From Lachnospiraceae bacterium UBA7143 (GTDB lineage: Bacteria > Bacillota > Clostridia > Lachnospirales > Lachnospiraceae), in the NCBI GenBank assembly GCA_002491905.1, contig DKWV01000027.1, positions 1 through 35,187 of the forward strand: a DNA stretch of 35,187 bases, written 5' to 3'. The translations under genes and the position numbers were made by a program. Positions 7,271-14,789 of the stretch are shown in pieces (within the stretch, counting starts at the first letter, position 1; every line of letters starts with the position of its first letter). The notes below the pieces were generated by a model that saw only the letters and a list, made by a program, of their open reading frames with translations, was not told where the DNA came from and did no database searches.

Positions 7271-8347
7271 TTATTTCCCAAAAAGTGCCGCAAGCCTTTC
7301 TTCCTTCAGCTTGGAGCCGATCACGCAGAATTTTCCCGTCACATTAGGCTTCCCGTCCCTGACGTTGCTCTCCTCCGGCACATAGTCAAAATAAATCCAG
7401 CCGCCGTCCGTCCCGGGAACCATACCTTTCGCCCGGAGCACCAGACCATACTCATCTTCCTTATCCAGCTCTTTCAGGATATGTGTGATCTCCTCCCTGC
7501 TGTAAACCGCGGGGGTCTCAAGCCCCCAGCTTGTGAAGACCTCGTCCGCATGATGGTGATGATGGTCATGGCCATCATGATCATGATGGTGCCCATGCTC
7601 CCCGTGGTCGTGATGATGCTCATGCTCCTCGTGGTCATCATCATGCTCATGTTCCTCGTGGTCATGATGATGGTGCTCATGCTCCTCATGGTCATGGTGA
7701 TGCTCCTCCTGCATCTTCATCACTTCCTGCATCAGTTCCGCTTCCAGGTCCTTTGCGCCCTCGATGGTCTCCAGAATATCTTTGCCATCAAGCGCATCCC
7801 ACGGCGTCGTGATGATCGTGGCCTTCGCATTGTGCTCCCGGATCAGCGCCACACATGCCGAGAGCTTTTCCTCGCTGAGCTTGTCCGTCCTGCTTAAGAC
7901 AATCGTTCCGGCATGTTCAATCTGGTTGGCAAAAAACTCACCAAAGTTCTTCATATACATCTTACATTTACAGGCATCCACCACAGCCACCGCACTGCTT
8001 AAAGTTACATCCCGGTCCGTCATGGCTCCCTGCACCGCTTTCATGACGTCTGAAAGTTTCCCCACACCCGAAGGCTCGATCAGGATGCGTTCCGGCGCGT
8101 AAGTGTCCAGGACCTCATTTAACGATGTGCCGAAATCCCCCACCAGAGAGCAGCAGATGCAGCCAGAGTTCATCTCTTTGATCTCAATGCCGGATTCCTG
8201 CAAAAAGCCCCCGTCAATGCCAATCTCTCCAAATTCGTTCTCAATCAGCACTACCCTGGTATTCGCCAGAGCCTCCTTCAGGAGCTTACCGATCAGCGTA
8301 GTTTTCCCGGCTCCCAAAAAACCAGAAAAAATATCAATTTTAGTCAT
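7271..8347 (-). CDS. CobW/COG0523 GTPase with histidine-rich metal-binding segment
   Basis: A 358-residue G3E-family GTPase, probably a zinc (or other metal) chaperone of the ZNG1/YeiR/YciC type. Seen: P-loop GFLGAGKT (residues 9-16), a GCICCS CxCC metal motif (C63, C65, C66), LIEPSGVG, and SRTDK as the guanine-specificity motif. Between the GTPase and the C-terminal CobW_C domain is a stretch of about 55 residues with roughly 29 histidines mixed with D and E. The C-terminus (GTDGGWIYFDYVPEE and on) fits CobW_C. Start ATG at 8347 has AAGGAAGG eight bases upstream. A second CobW-like GTPase follows after 52 bases. The metal cannot be told from sequence, and no Zur-type operator was recognised. 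Confidence 0.9.
   Translation of the reverse strand: MTKIDIFSGFLGAGKTTLIGKLLKEALANTRVVLIENEFGEIGIDGGFLQESGIEIKEMNSGCICCSLVGDFGTSLNEVLDTYAPERILIEPSGVGKLSDVMKAVQGAMTDRDVTLSSAVAVVDACKCKMYMKNFGEFFANQIEHAGTIVLSRTDKLSEEKLSACVALIREHNAKATIITTPWDALDGKDILETIEGAKDLEAELMQEVMKMQEEHHHDHEEHEHHHHDHEEHEHDDDHEEHEHHHDHGEHGHHHDHDGHDHHHHHADEVFTSWGLETPAVYSREEITHILKELDKEDEYGLVLRAKGMVPGTDGGWIYFDYVPEESNVRDGKPNVTGKFCVIGSKLKEERLAALFGK
7548..7706. repeat. Degenerate tandem repeat encoding the His-rich segment
   Basis: Repeated GATGATG/CATGATGGTG-type units with interspersed GTGCTCATGCTCCTCGTGGTC blocks encode alternating His and Asp/Glu. It is an in-frame low-complexity array inside the CobW gene and is prone to length variation by slippage. 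Confidence 0.8.
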
Positions 8348-8397
8348 GTTGCATCCTTCCTTTCTATAATAAAAATACAATTATATGCGCATTCGCG

Positions 8398-9201
8398 TTA
8401 ATCCAGATTCAGTTTTCTATCCATCACATACCATGTCAGAAGATAGAACACCACACAGCTCACGATCCCCGAAATCAATGTCGTCTCCCAGTCCGCGCCA
8501 AAACCCGCAAAGTAATTGACAGGAGACACCTGACTGTGAACCACCGACCGGATGGCGAAATACACCCCCTGAAACATGCTCTGTACTATATAAATCCCCA
8601 CATACCAGGCGAAGGACAGCATCAGCTTATGGTTGGAGGAAAGCTGCCCAAGGGAAATGCAGGCTCCCACCTTGAGCACCCTCGCAAGGAGACTGAAAAT
8701 ATATGCCACAATGGTCATAAGCACCGTAAACACAGTAATCTTTTCGGCTCCCAGATGCTCGATGACATCTACCATTCCTTCCATCATGGATTTGACAATC
8801 TCCGTTGACGTTGCAAACAAAAAGATAACCGAAAGATAAATAATCACTGAATTCATCATCACCCACAACACGCTGACCAGCAGCTTGGCGATAATAATAT
8901 GATGCGTATCCACCGGCAGAGTATGCAGAAGATATCCCTGATCCCCATAGGTGGAAGTGTAAAAACGGTGAATCAGATAAATCGCCGTACCCACATACAC
9001 CGCGAACATGCTCGCCACATAAGTGAACAATACCATGACGGCCATAAAATCCACCATCCGAAAGTCGCTGGAATATTCCGATTTATCCATCAGATATACC
9101 ATCCACCGGGCCAGTCCCGTCATCACTACAGTCAGAAGGTTCGCGGACAGAAGCAGTTTCCATGTGGCCTTCCACTCATACTTCATCAATTTCCCTAGCA
9201 T
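8398..9201 (-). CDS. ABC-2 type transporter permease
   Basis: A 267-residue membrane protein with about six hydrophobic helices; it begins MLGKLMKYEWKATWKLLL, the usual opening of ABC-2 permeases. The end of the upstream ATPase gene overlaps its start by seven bases, so it is the partner of that ATPase. The substrate is unknown; homologous pairs export peptides, lipids or drugs, or act in bacitracin-like resistance. A soluble extracytoplasmic region rich in acidic residues (TSTEIVKSMMEGMVDVIEHLG) sits mid-protein. Confidence 0.85.
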   Translation of the reverse strand: MLGKLMKYEWKATWKLLLSANLLTVVMTGLARWMVYLMDKSEYSSDFRMVDFMAVMVLFTYVASMFAVYVGTAIYLIHRFYTSTYGDQGYLLHTLPVDTHHIIIAKLLVSVLWVMMNSVIIYLSVIFLFATSTEIVKSMMEGMVDVIEHLGAEKITVFTVLMTIVAYIFSLLARVLKVGACISLGQLSSNHKLMLSFAWYVGIYIVQSMFQGVYFAIRSVVHSQVSPVNYFAGFGADWETTLISGIVSCVVFYLLTWYVMDRKLNLD

Positions 9202-9893
9202 GCGAACACCTCCCTGAAAAACCGGTCCACAGACTTATGCTCGTTGCGCCTGATCTGCTCCGCCCCGGCCTGCAGCACAATGCTTCCGTACTTGATAAAC
9301 ACCACCTCATCCAAAATATTCTCCACATCCGAGATCAGATGCGTGGACAGCAGGATCGACCCGCAGCGGTTATAATTATTAACAATCGTATGAAGAATAT
9401 AATCCCTGGCGGCGGGATCTACGCCCGCAATCGGCTCGTCCAGAATATACAGATCCGCGTCCCGGCTCATCACCATGATAAGCTGTACCTTCTCCTTCGT
9501 GCCCTTGGAAAGGTTTTTCAGCCTCTCCTGCGGCGGAATCTGCAGCCTTGCCAGCATATCATAGGCCCTGTCCACCCTGAAATCGGGATAAAAGTCCTGG
9601 AAATACTGCACCAGTTCAATCACCTTCATGCCCGGCTGTAAATAAGTCCGCTCCGGCAGATAGGAAATCCGCAGCTTCGTGTCGACCCCCGGGCGTTGTC
9701 CGTTGATTAAAATTTCACCTGCCGTCGGCTTCAAAAGCCCGTTCATAATCTTGATCAGCGTCGTCTTCCCGCTGCCGTTTGGCCCCAAAAGGCCGATGAT
9801 CCTGCCACGTTCCAGATTTAAATACACCTGGTTTAACGCTATTTTTCTTCCGTAGGTCTTAGTCAGACCCATACACTGTACCACAGGCCCCAT
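9195..9893 (-). CDS. ABC transporter ATP-binding protein
   Basis: A 232-residue ATPase from the ATG at 9893 (MGPVVQCMGLTKTYG), preceded by AAGGAAGG at about eight bases; the longer open frame reads back through the epimerase gene and is not real. Walker A GPNGSGKTT (residues 37-45), a diverged signature LSKGTKEKV and Walker B ADLYILDEP followed by IAGVD are all present. The YtrB/CcmA-like subfamily pairs with ABC-2 permeases such as the one that overlaps its 3' end. With the permease it would form a homodimeric exporter; cargo unknown. Confidence 0.92.
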   Translation of the reverse strand: MGPVVQCMGLTKTYGRKIALNQVYLNLERGRIIGLLGPNGSGKTTLIKIMNGLLKPTAGEILINGQRPGVDTKLRISYLPERTYLQPGMKVIELVQYFQDFYPDFRVDRAYDMLARLQIPPQERLKNLSKGTKEKVQLIMVMSRDADLYILDEPIAGVDPAARDYILHTIVNNYNRCGSILLSTHLISDVENILDEVVFIKYGSIVLQAGAEQIRRNEHKSVDRFFREVFAC

Positions 9894-9915
9894 GCTTTTC
9901 CTTCCTTTCGTACAC

Positions 9916-10788
9916 TCACGCGACTGTGATTCGGTAAGCGGCCTCAAATGTTCCTTCCGAAAGCTGCTGTCCCCACTCGCGCTCCTTAAACTCTCCCGAA
10001 AAATCCACGCTGTCGCACCGTCCGTACCACGGCTCGATGCAGATAAACGGCGCCTTTTTCTTCGGCGGCGACCAGATGCCGAACAGGGGCGCATCAAAGT
10101 CCACCGTCAGATAGGGGCTCCCGTCAGGACGCGCCAAAGCCACACTGTGAGCCTGATCCCCCTCAATCACCAGCGCGTCATTGTCAAAAAGATCGGCAGT
10201 GACCGGCAGCACGCCGTCCCGCAGCGCATAGGTCTTCTTCTCCCTGCCGCACAGACCGCCCTCTATACAGGAGGATACGATCTTGTCCTTAACGTCAAAC
10301 AGCAGTTTGTACTGGGTCTGGTCCGTGCCCGGATCAATGGGACAAAGAAAAGCCGGATGTCCGCCTATGGAAAACCAGACCGGCTCTTTCGACTGGTTGA
10401 CCACCCGCCACTTCACTGTCACCGTACGTCCAGAAAGTTCGTATCCTATTTCGAGCAGAAAAGGATAAGGATATTTCTGAAGGGTCTCCTGATCGGAGCT
10501 TAAGGTAAACCAGATTTCCGAAGCCACCTGACTCTTCAGCTGAAACTCCATATCCCTGGCAAAGCCGTGCTGACCCATAACATATTCCCTGCCGTCCACC
10601 CGGTATGCTCCGTTCCTTAACCCTCCCACGATGGGAAAAAGCACTGGCGACGTGCGCCCCCAGTAAGCGGGATCCCCATGCCACATGTACTCCCTGTGGT
10701 CCGGCACACTCTTTAAGGATTTGAGTTCCGCCCCCAAACTGTCCACCTGTATCGTTATCCTGTCGTTGCTGATCTGAAATAATGCCAT
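9916..10788 (-). CDS. Aldose 1-epimerase family protein
   Basis: A 290-residue protein of the galactose mutarotase-like family (LacX/YihR/YeaD-like branch). Seen: FPIVGGLRNGAY and GQHGFARDMEF near residues 50-85, GGHPAFLCP in the middle (a candidate catalytic His) and CIEPWYGRCD near the C-terminus. It would interconvert anomers of an aldose or sugar phosphate in the cytosol. Start ATG at 10788 has AAGGAGG six bases upstream. The 5' leader contains a 7-bp hairpin (10808-10814 with 10827-10833). It is followed after 22 bases by the ABC ATPase, so co-transcription is likely though no functional link is evident. Confidence 0.85.
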   Translation of the reverse strand: MALFQISNDRITIQVDSLGAELKSLKSVPDHREYMWHGDPAYWGRTSPVLFPIVGGLRNGAYRVDGREYVMGQHGFARDMEFQLKSQVASEIWFTLSSDQETLQKYPYPFLLEIGYELSGRTVTVKWRVVNQSKEPVWFSIGGHPAFLCPIDPGTDQTQYKLLFDVKDKIVSSCIEGGLCGREKKTYALRDGVLPVTADLFDNDALVIEGDQAHSVALARPDGSPYLTVDFDAPLFGIWSPPKKKAPFICIEPWYGRCDSVDFSGEFKEREWGQQLSEGTFEAAYRITVA

Positions 10789-10883
10789 AGTTTCCTCCTT
10801 GTTCCGCGCAGTGCAGGCTCGATTCCGCACTGCTCATTGCCATCACGAATATCTTACCACAGCTTCTCAAAAAAGGGTATCTT

Positions 10884-11678
10884 TTAATCCCCCGTAATTT
10901 CCCGGTATGCCTCTATCACCTGATCCACGGGCACCCCGGCGATCTCATTCTGATAAGTGCCTCCGGCCAGCAGCCCGACCAGATGCCCGCAGTCGTCGAA
11001 AATACCGCCTCCGGACATTCCCTCCTTCGCAAAGCCGTGCCCGTAAAGCATTTCTCCCCCGAAAGTTTCAATGTATCTGCCGGTGTCCTCCACAACAGCC
11101 TCCTGACAGATTGTCTCATCCGCCTCCCGGCCCACTCCCAGACAAAAGACTGCATCTTCCCTCTGCAGACCGGCATATACCCCCGCATCCGCACAGACGC
11201 TTCGAAGCTCCAAAAACGCCTCCCGGCCAATCTCCTCCTCCTCCACCAGCAGGAAACCCACATCGCAGTTTCCCGAGCTTCCGAGCACACGGGCGCACGC
11301 ATAATATCCCGCCGGGAAACGGACCACCCCCGTCTCCTCCCGCCAGTATGCCAGCACGTGCCTGTTAGTGGCGATAACCGCGCCCTCCGCCGTCAGCCGG
11401 AAAATCACGCCGCTGCCGTAGGCTTTTCCCATGTCGATCCGCACCACGCTGCCCTTTACATTTTCACAGGCTGCCTGCAGATCCGGCTCCTCCAGAACGG
11501 GATTGTGAAGCAGCCCAAGGGCAAGCAGTCCCTCATAAATATCCTCCTCGCTCACACTCTGGATCAGGTGGGGCGGCACAGACAGCTCCTCCGCCTGCAC
11601 TGCCGGCACCGGGAAACAACAGCCCAGAAGGAATATAATAACAGCTGATATACTATTGATTCTCCCGCCCATTTTCAC
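10884..11678 (-). CDS. Secreted trypsin-like serine protease
   Basis: A 264-residue protein with an N-terminal signal peptide (hydrophobic residues 9-22, likely cleavage near VQA-EE). The catalytic triad of a chymotrypsin/HtrA-type fold is visible: H107 in ATNRHVL, D139 in GNCDVGFL and S222 in EGMSGGGIFD, with the oxyanion-loop pattern intact. No PDZ domain follows, unlike HtrA; the protein ends soon after the barrel. The start is taken as GTG at 11678, six bases after AAGGAG; an ATG two codons on is the alternative. It is the first protein gene 3' of rnpB on the same strand. Substrate unknown. Confidence 0.8.
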   Translation of the reverse strand: MKMGGRINSISAVIIFLLGCCFPVPAVQAEELSVPPHLIQSVSEEDIYEGLLALGLLHNPVLEEPDLQAACENVKGSVVRIDMGKAYGSGVIFRLTAEGAVIATNRHVLAYWREETGVVRFPAGYYACARVLGSSGNCDVGFLLVEEEEIGREAFLELRSVCADAGVYAGLQREDAVFCLGVGREADETICQEAVVEDTGRYIETFGGEMLYGHGFAKEGMSGGGIFDDCGHLVGLLAGGTYQNEIAGVPVDQVIEAYREITGD

Positions 11679-11707
11679 AGGCCACTCCTTGCCTTACATG
11701 CTCTTCA

Positions 11708-11749
11708 CAGGGGCACGGGGAGAACTGCGCGCCACTCCCCGTGCCCCTG
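11708..11749. repeat. Strong inverted repeat, 15-bp perfect stem
   Basis: CAGGGGCACGGGGAG (11708-11722) pairs perfectly with CTCCCCGTGCCCCTG (11735-11749) over a 12-base loop. There is no U-tract on either strand, so it is not a standard intrinsic terminator. On the minus strand it lies between rnpB and the start of the protease gene. Confidence 0.8.
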
Positions 11750-11775
11750 GTCATGTCTATTCGATCTAAATGCGC

Positions 11776-11802
11776 GGAGAATGCCACTTTGGGGCATTCT
11801 CC
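11776..11802. repeat. Inverted repeat, 10-bp perfect stem
   Basis: GGAGAATGCC (11776-11785) pairs with GGCATTCTCC (11793-11802) over a 7-base loop. GCG/CGC arms flank it (11772-11774 and 11805-11807). It abuts the larger inverted repeat beginning at 11805. No U-tract. Confidence 0.75.
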
Positions 11803-11804
11803 CA

Positions 11805-11869
11805 CGCGAAACTTAGTACTTCTTGGCATCCCGTCCTATGGCGGGATGTCTTTAGAAGTACTTTTCGCG
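11805..11869. repeat. Long near-perfect hairpin directly 3' of rnpB
   Basis: A 65-base inverted repeat in three stacked stems: CGCGAAA (11805-11811) with TTTCGCG (11863-11869), AGTACTTCT (11815-11823) with AGAAGTACT (11854-11862), and CATCCCG (11827-11833) with CGGGATG (11842-11848). It begins four bases after the 3' strand of the rnpB P1 helix. It may act in termination or 3' processing of RNase P RNA, or be a small palindromic repeat element. Confidence 0.8.
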
Positions 11870-11872
11870 TTG

Positions 11873-12275
11873 GTAAGCAGAACGATAAGCCGGGTTATGT
11901 CGTGGACGATCATCTATCTAGGAGTCCCGTTGCCGGGACTCTCCAGCGACCTACCTGAAAGCGGACCGGGCCGGTCATTGCTCTCTGTTTGGTCTTGCTC
12001 CGGATGGGGTTTACACAGCCCGTCACGTTACCGTGGCGGCGGTAGTCTCTTACACTGCCATTCCACCCTTACCCGGCGTATCGCTGCGCGAAACGCCTGA
12101 AGCCGTTACACGGCTCCGTACGTCGCCCTGCGATATTCCAGGCGGTATTATTTCTATTGCACTGGCCTTGGAGTCGCCTCCACCGGATGTTATCCGGCAT
12201 CCTGCCCTGTGGAGCCCGGACTTTCCTCACCTGCACCCTTTCGTCTGTGCAGCCGCGATCGTCTGTTCTACTTAC
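11873..12275 (-). ncRNA. rnpB: RNase P RNA (type A-like)
   Basis: The catalytic RNA of ribonuclease P, which matures tRNA 5' ends. On the minus strand the hallmark GAGGAAAGTCCGGGCTCC lies near the 5' end, and AACCCGGCTTAT lies near the 3' end, as in all bacterial RNase P RNAs (P4 strands). The ends are set by helix P1: GTAAGTAGAAC (12265-12275) pairs over 11 positions, with one G-U, with GTTCTGCTTAC (11873-11883). The length of about 403 nt fits type A. It starts only seven bases after the stop codon of the nucleoside kinase gene, so its promoter must lie within that gene's 3' end, unless it is processed from a longer transcript. Confidence 0.95.
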
Positions 12276-12281
12276 TATACT

Positions 12282-13937
12282 TTACACTTCAAAACAACTC
12301 CCGCCCACAAACTCCCTGCAGAGGGAATTTTTCGGCAGTTCTTCGCTGCTGATCCCAAGGAAATACTCCAAAAATTTGAGCAGCCGCTTTGCCTCGTGGT
12401 ATCCCGGCTCTCCCTTTTTGATTCCAAAGAGCAGCGGCTCCGCATACTGTTTCAGAACCGCCAGCTCAAAGAGCATCGCGGAATTAAACATGGCGTCCGC
12501 CTCCTCCTGGAACGGGAAAATATATTTTTCTTCCCCTCTCCTCACGGAAGGCCACATGGAAATGGTTTTGGCGGCAGAAGCGCCCCTTGTCCGCGCGTCC
12601 CGCACGAGACGGCGAAGCAGCCTGTTGTCCGTGGTGGGAATCCGATTGTGCTCATCCACGTTCAGGGTAGTCAGCGCGCTGATATAAATTTTGTACTTGC
12701 TCTGTGCCGGGAGAGAATAAGACATCTTCTCATTCAGCCCGTGTATGCCCTCGATCACCAGAATATCGTTTTCGCCGAGTTCCGTCGTTTTTCCGCTGTA
12801 CTCCCGCTTCCCGGTCTTGAAATTGAATGTGGGAAGCTGTACGCTCTCCCCTTTGAGAAGCGCCGTCATGTCCTTATTAAACTGCTCCACATCCAGAGCC
12901 TCCAGGCACTCGTAATCCGGCTCACCATCCTCGTCCAGAGGCGTTTTATCATGATCCAGATAATAGTTATCAAGCCCGATCGGATGTGGCTTCAGGCCAT
13001 ATGTCCTGAGTTGGATGGAAAGCCTGTGGGAGAAGGTCGTTTTCCCGGAGGACGAGGGACCTGCAATCATAACAAACTTCACACCCTCACGCCTTGCGAT
13101 ATCTCTGGCAATCTCCCCGATCCGCCTCTCCTGCAGCGCCTCCTGGACCAGAATCATATCCGCAATATTGCCGTCGCAGATCTGGTTATTTAAATCGCCC
13201 ACCGTGTCAATGCCGATGTCGCGCCCCCACTCTCCCGTCACAAGAAGCGTCTGGAACAGCTTCTTCCGTGGCTTAAACTCCGGCAGGGTCTCTGTATCCT
13301 CCTGTTCTGGCAGCAGCAGAATCATTCCTTCCTCGTAGGCAAAGAGGTCAAACAGCCTGATATAACCTGTGCTCGGCAGCATATAGCCGTAAAAATAGTC
13401 GTAATAATCCCCCATGCAGTACACATTGATGTTGGAGCTTCTGCGGTAGCGGAACAGGGACACCTTATCCGTCATGCCGTGCTCCGCAAAGAGCGCTACC
13501 GCCTCGTCCGCCGGATAGGCTTTCTTGGTCACCAGCAGATCCATGTCCACCAGCTCGCCCATGCGGTCCTTCACTTTTTCGATAGTCTTCCCATCCAGCT
13601 TCAGGCCGTTCCTGAACGCACAGTAGTAGCCCGCCCCGATGGCAAACTCCACCTTCACATTGGCCGCCGCCTCCATGCCCGCCACATCCTTGATCGCTTT
13701 CAACATAAGCATGATAGCCGTGCGCACATAGGTCTTATGCCCGATGGCATCCGCATAGGTGATGAACGTGAGCTCACAGTCCCTGTCAACACGTTTCATC
13801 AACTCCTGGATCTTGCCGTTTACTGTCACCAGGGCGATCTGACTGACATAATCATTCTGGTGAGCCTCCGCAACGATCTCATACTTAAGCCCGTCCTCGT
13901 AGCGTTCTTCTTTGCCTCCGATCATGATCGTAGCCAT
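12282..13937 (-). CDS. Nucleoside kinase with ThrRS-like N-terminus and uridine kinase-like domain
   Basis: A 551-residue protein. Residues 1-60 look like a TGS domain, and 60-250 resemble the second additional domain of threonyl-tRNA synthetase (ELTFITYADAIGHKTYV). The HxxxH zinc/editing motif of ThrRS is not present there. Residues 285-480 are a uridine kinase/phosphoribulokinase-like P-loop kinase: Walker A GPSSSGKTT (293-301), GLDNYYLDHDKTP and VIEGIHGLN. This architecture is common in Clostridia, where it is annotated as nucleoside kinase; substrate unproven. Start ATG has GGAGGGGG about eight bases upstream. It lies 87 bases after trmK and just before rnpB. Confidence 0.88.
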   Translation of the reverse strand: MATIMIGGKEERYEDGLKYEIVAEAHQNDYVSQIALVTVNGKIQELMKRVDRDCELTFITYADAIGHKTYVRTAIMLMLKAIKDVAGMEAAANVKVEFAIGAGYYCAFRNGLKLDGKTIEKVKDRMGELVDMDLLVTKKAYPADEAVALFAEHGMTDKVSLFRYRRSSNINVYCMGDYYDYFYGYMLPSTGYIRLFDLFAYEEGMILLLPEQEDTETLPEFKPRKKLFQTLLVTGEWGRDIGIDTVGDLNNQICDGNIADMILVQEALQERRIGEIARDIARREGVKFVMIAGPSSSGKTTFSHRLSIQLRTYGLKPHPIGLDNYYLDHDKTPLDEDGEPDYECLEALDVEQFNKDMTALLKGESVQLPTFNFKTGKREYSGKTTELGENDILVIEGIHGLNEKMSYSLPAQSKYKIYISALTTLNVDEHNRIPTTDNRLLRRLVRDARTRGASAAKTISMWPSVRRGEEKYIFPFQEEADAMFNSAMLFELAVLKQYAEPLLFGIKKGEPGYHEAKRLLKFLEYFLGISSEELPKNSLCREFVGGSCFEV

Positions 13938-14024
13938 AGACTTTCCCCCTCCTTTTTGTGTATATGATAGCCACGGTATCCACCCGAAATATCTTCGGAT
14001 TCCCCACGGTTTATCTTATGTAAA

Positions 14025-14789
14025 CTATTTCGTCAAGGTTCCCGCAAGGCGGTTTTCCCGCAGTAAGAGCTCCACCTCCGCATATCTGGCGCGCCTCTTT
14101 TCCTCCGTCAGCCCGCGCTCTCCCAGATTGGCAAGAATCTCCTCATAAATGGCGGCCTCCCACGCAAGAAAGGATAAAAAAACAGGTGTTTTTCTTCTGA
14201 GCAGTATCGGTCCGTATCTGTCTTCAAGTTTACATAACTCTTCCTGTGTGATGCCGGTAGGACTATCCGGAGGAAACGGTGCCTCCTCCGTTCCGCCCAT
14301 GCCGCGCTGTCCCGAAGCCCGGATCACCTGATAAAATTTTCCACCCTCCGCTAAGATCTCCTCGTCGAGAATCCCGTACCCGTTCTCCCGCAAAAACCGT
14401 CTGAACCGCCCGATCTCCGACTGGGGCTGTAAAACCAGTTCACGGAAGGAATCCGTCTTCTCCCGCTCCGCCCCAAGAATCCGCTGCATCAGTCCGCCGC
14501 CCATTCCGGCGCAGATCAGTGTGTCCGCCTCGCCCGCTTCATATTTATGTAAACCATCCGACAATCTGGTCTCAATCTGCCCTTCCAGCCCGTATGCCGC
14601 CACATGCTCCTTCGCCGCAAGCAGGGGGCCTTCCCGCAGGTCCATCGCAAGCACCTTTGGACTGATGCCCTGCTGCACCAGATAAACCGGCACAAAACCG
14701 TGGTCACATCCCACGTCGCAGACCCGGTTTCCTCTCGTCACCATGAGAGTCACGGCACGCAGCCTTTCGGACAGAACCACGGGCCGCAT
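14025..14789 (-). CDS. trmK: tRNA (adenine(22)-N(1))-methyltransferase
   Basis: A 254-residue class I SAM-dependent methyltransferase that makes m1A22 in tRNA (B. subtilis YqfN/TrmK). The SAM-binding motif VCDVGCDHGFVPVYLV lies at residues 23-38. CAGMGGGLMQRIL and LVLQPQSEIGRFRRFL are signatures of the family, and a helical C-terminal region follows. Its ATG shares one base with the rpoD stop (TGATG), so it is translated from the rpoD message by coupling. In B. subtilis the homologue also lies just downstream of sigA. An insertion-like loop (RGMGGTEEAPFPPDS) lies after the Rossmann domain. Confidence 0.92.
   Translation of the reverse strand: MRPVVLSERLRAVTLMVTRGNRVCDVGCDHGFVPVYLVQQGISPKVLAMDLREGPLLAAKEHVAAYGLEGQIETRLSDGLHKYEAGEADTLICAGMGGGLMQRILGAEREKTDSFRELVLQPQSEIGRFRRFLRENGYGILDEEILAEGGKFYQVIRASGQRGMGGTEEAPFPPDSPTGITQEELCKLEDRYGPILLRRKTPVFLSFLAWEAAIYEEILANLGERGLTEEKRRARYAEVELLLRENRLAGTLTK

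Noticed and set aside
7548..7706. Repeat array considered as a CRISPR
   Set aside because: The units are short, degenerate and contiguous, without spacers, and are in frame within a CobW gene.
7481..7897. A plus-strand open frame rich in Met and Val opposite the His-rich CobW segment
   Set aside because: It is the complement of the repeated His codons of a well-supported CobW gene, has no ribosome binding site, and its composition is what the repeat forces.
10808..10833. 7-bp hairpin before the epimerase gene as a terminator of the protease gene
   Set aside because: No U-tract follows and it is close to the epimerase ribosome binding site; mentioned as a leader hairpin only.
12033..13193. 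Long plus-strand open frame across rnpB and the kinase gene
   Set aside because: It covers the RNase P RNA and the complement of a clear kinase gene, with no family resemblance.
13960..14020. Paired CCGAA/TTCGG and repeated CCGTGG in the leader of the nucleoside kinase as a riboswitch
   Set aside because: The stems are short and I recognise no known riboswitch core.
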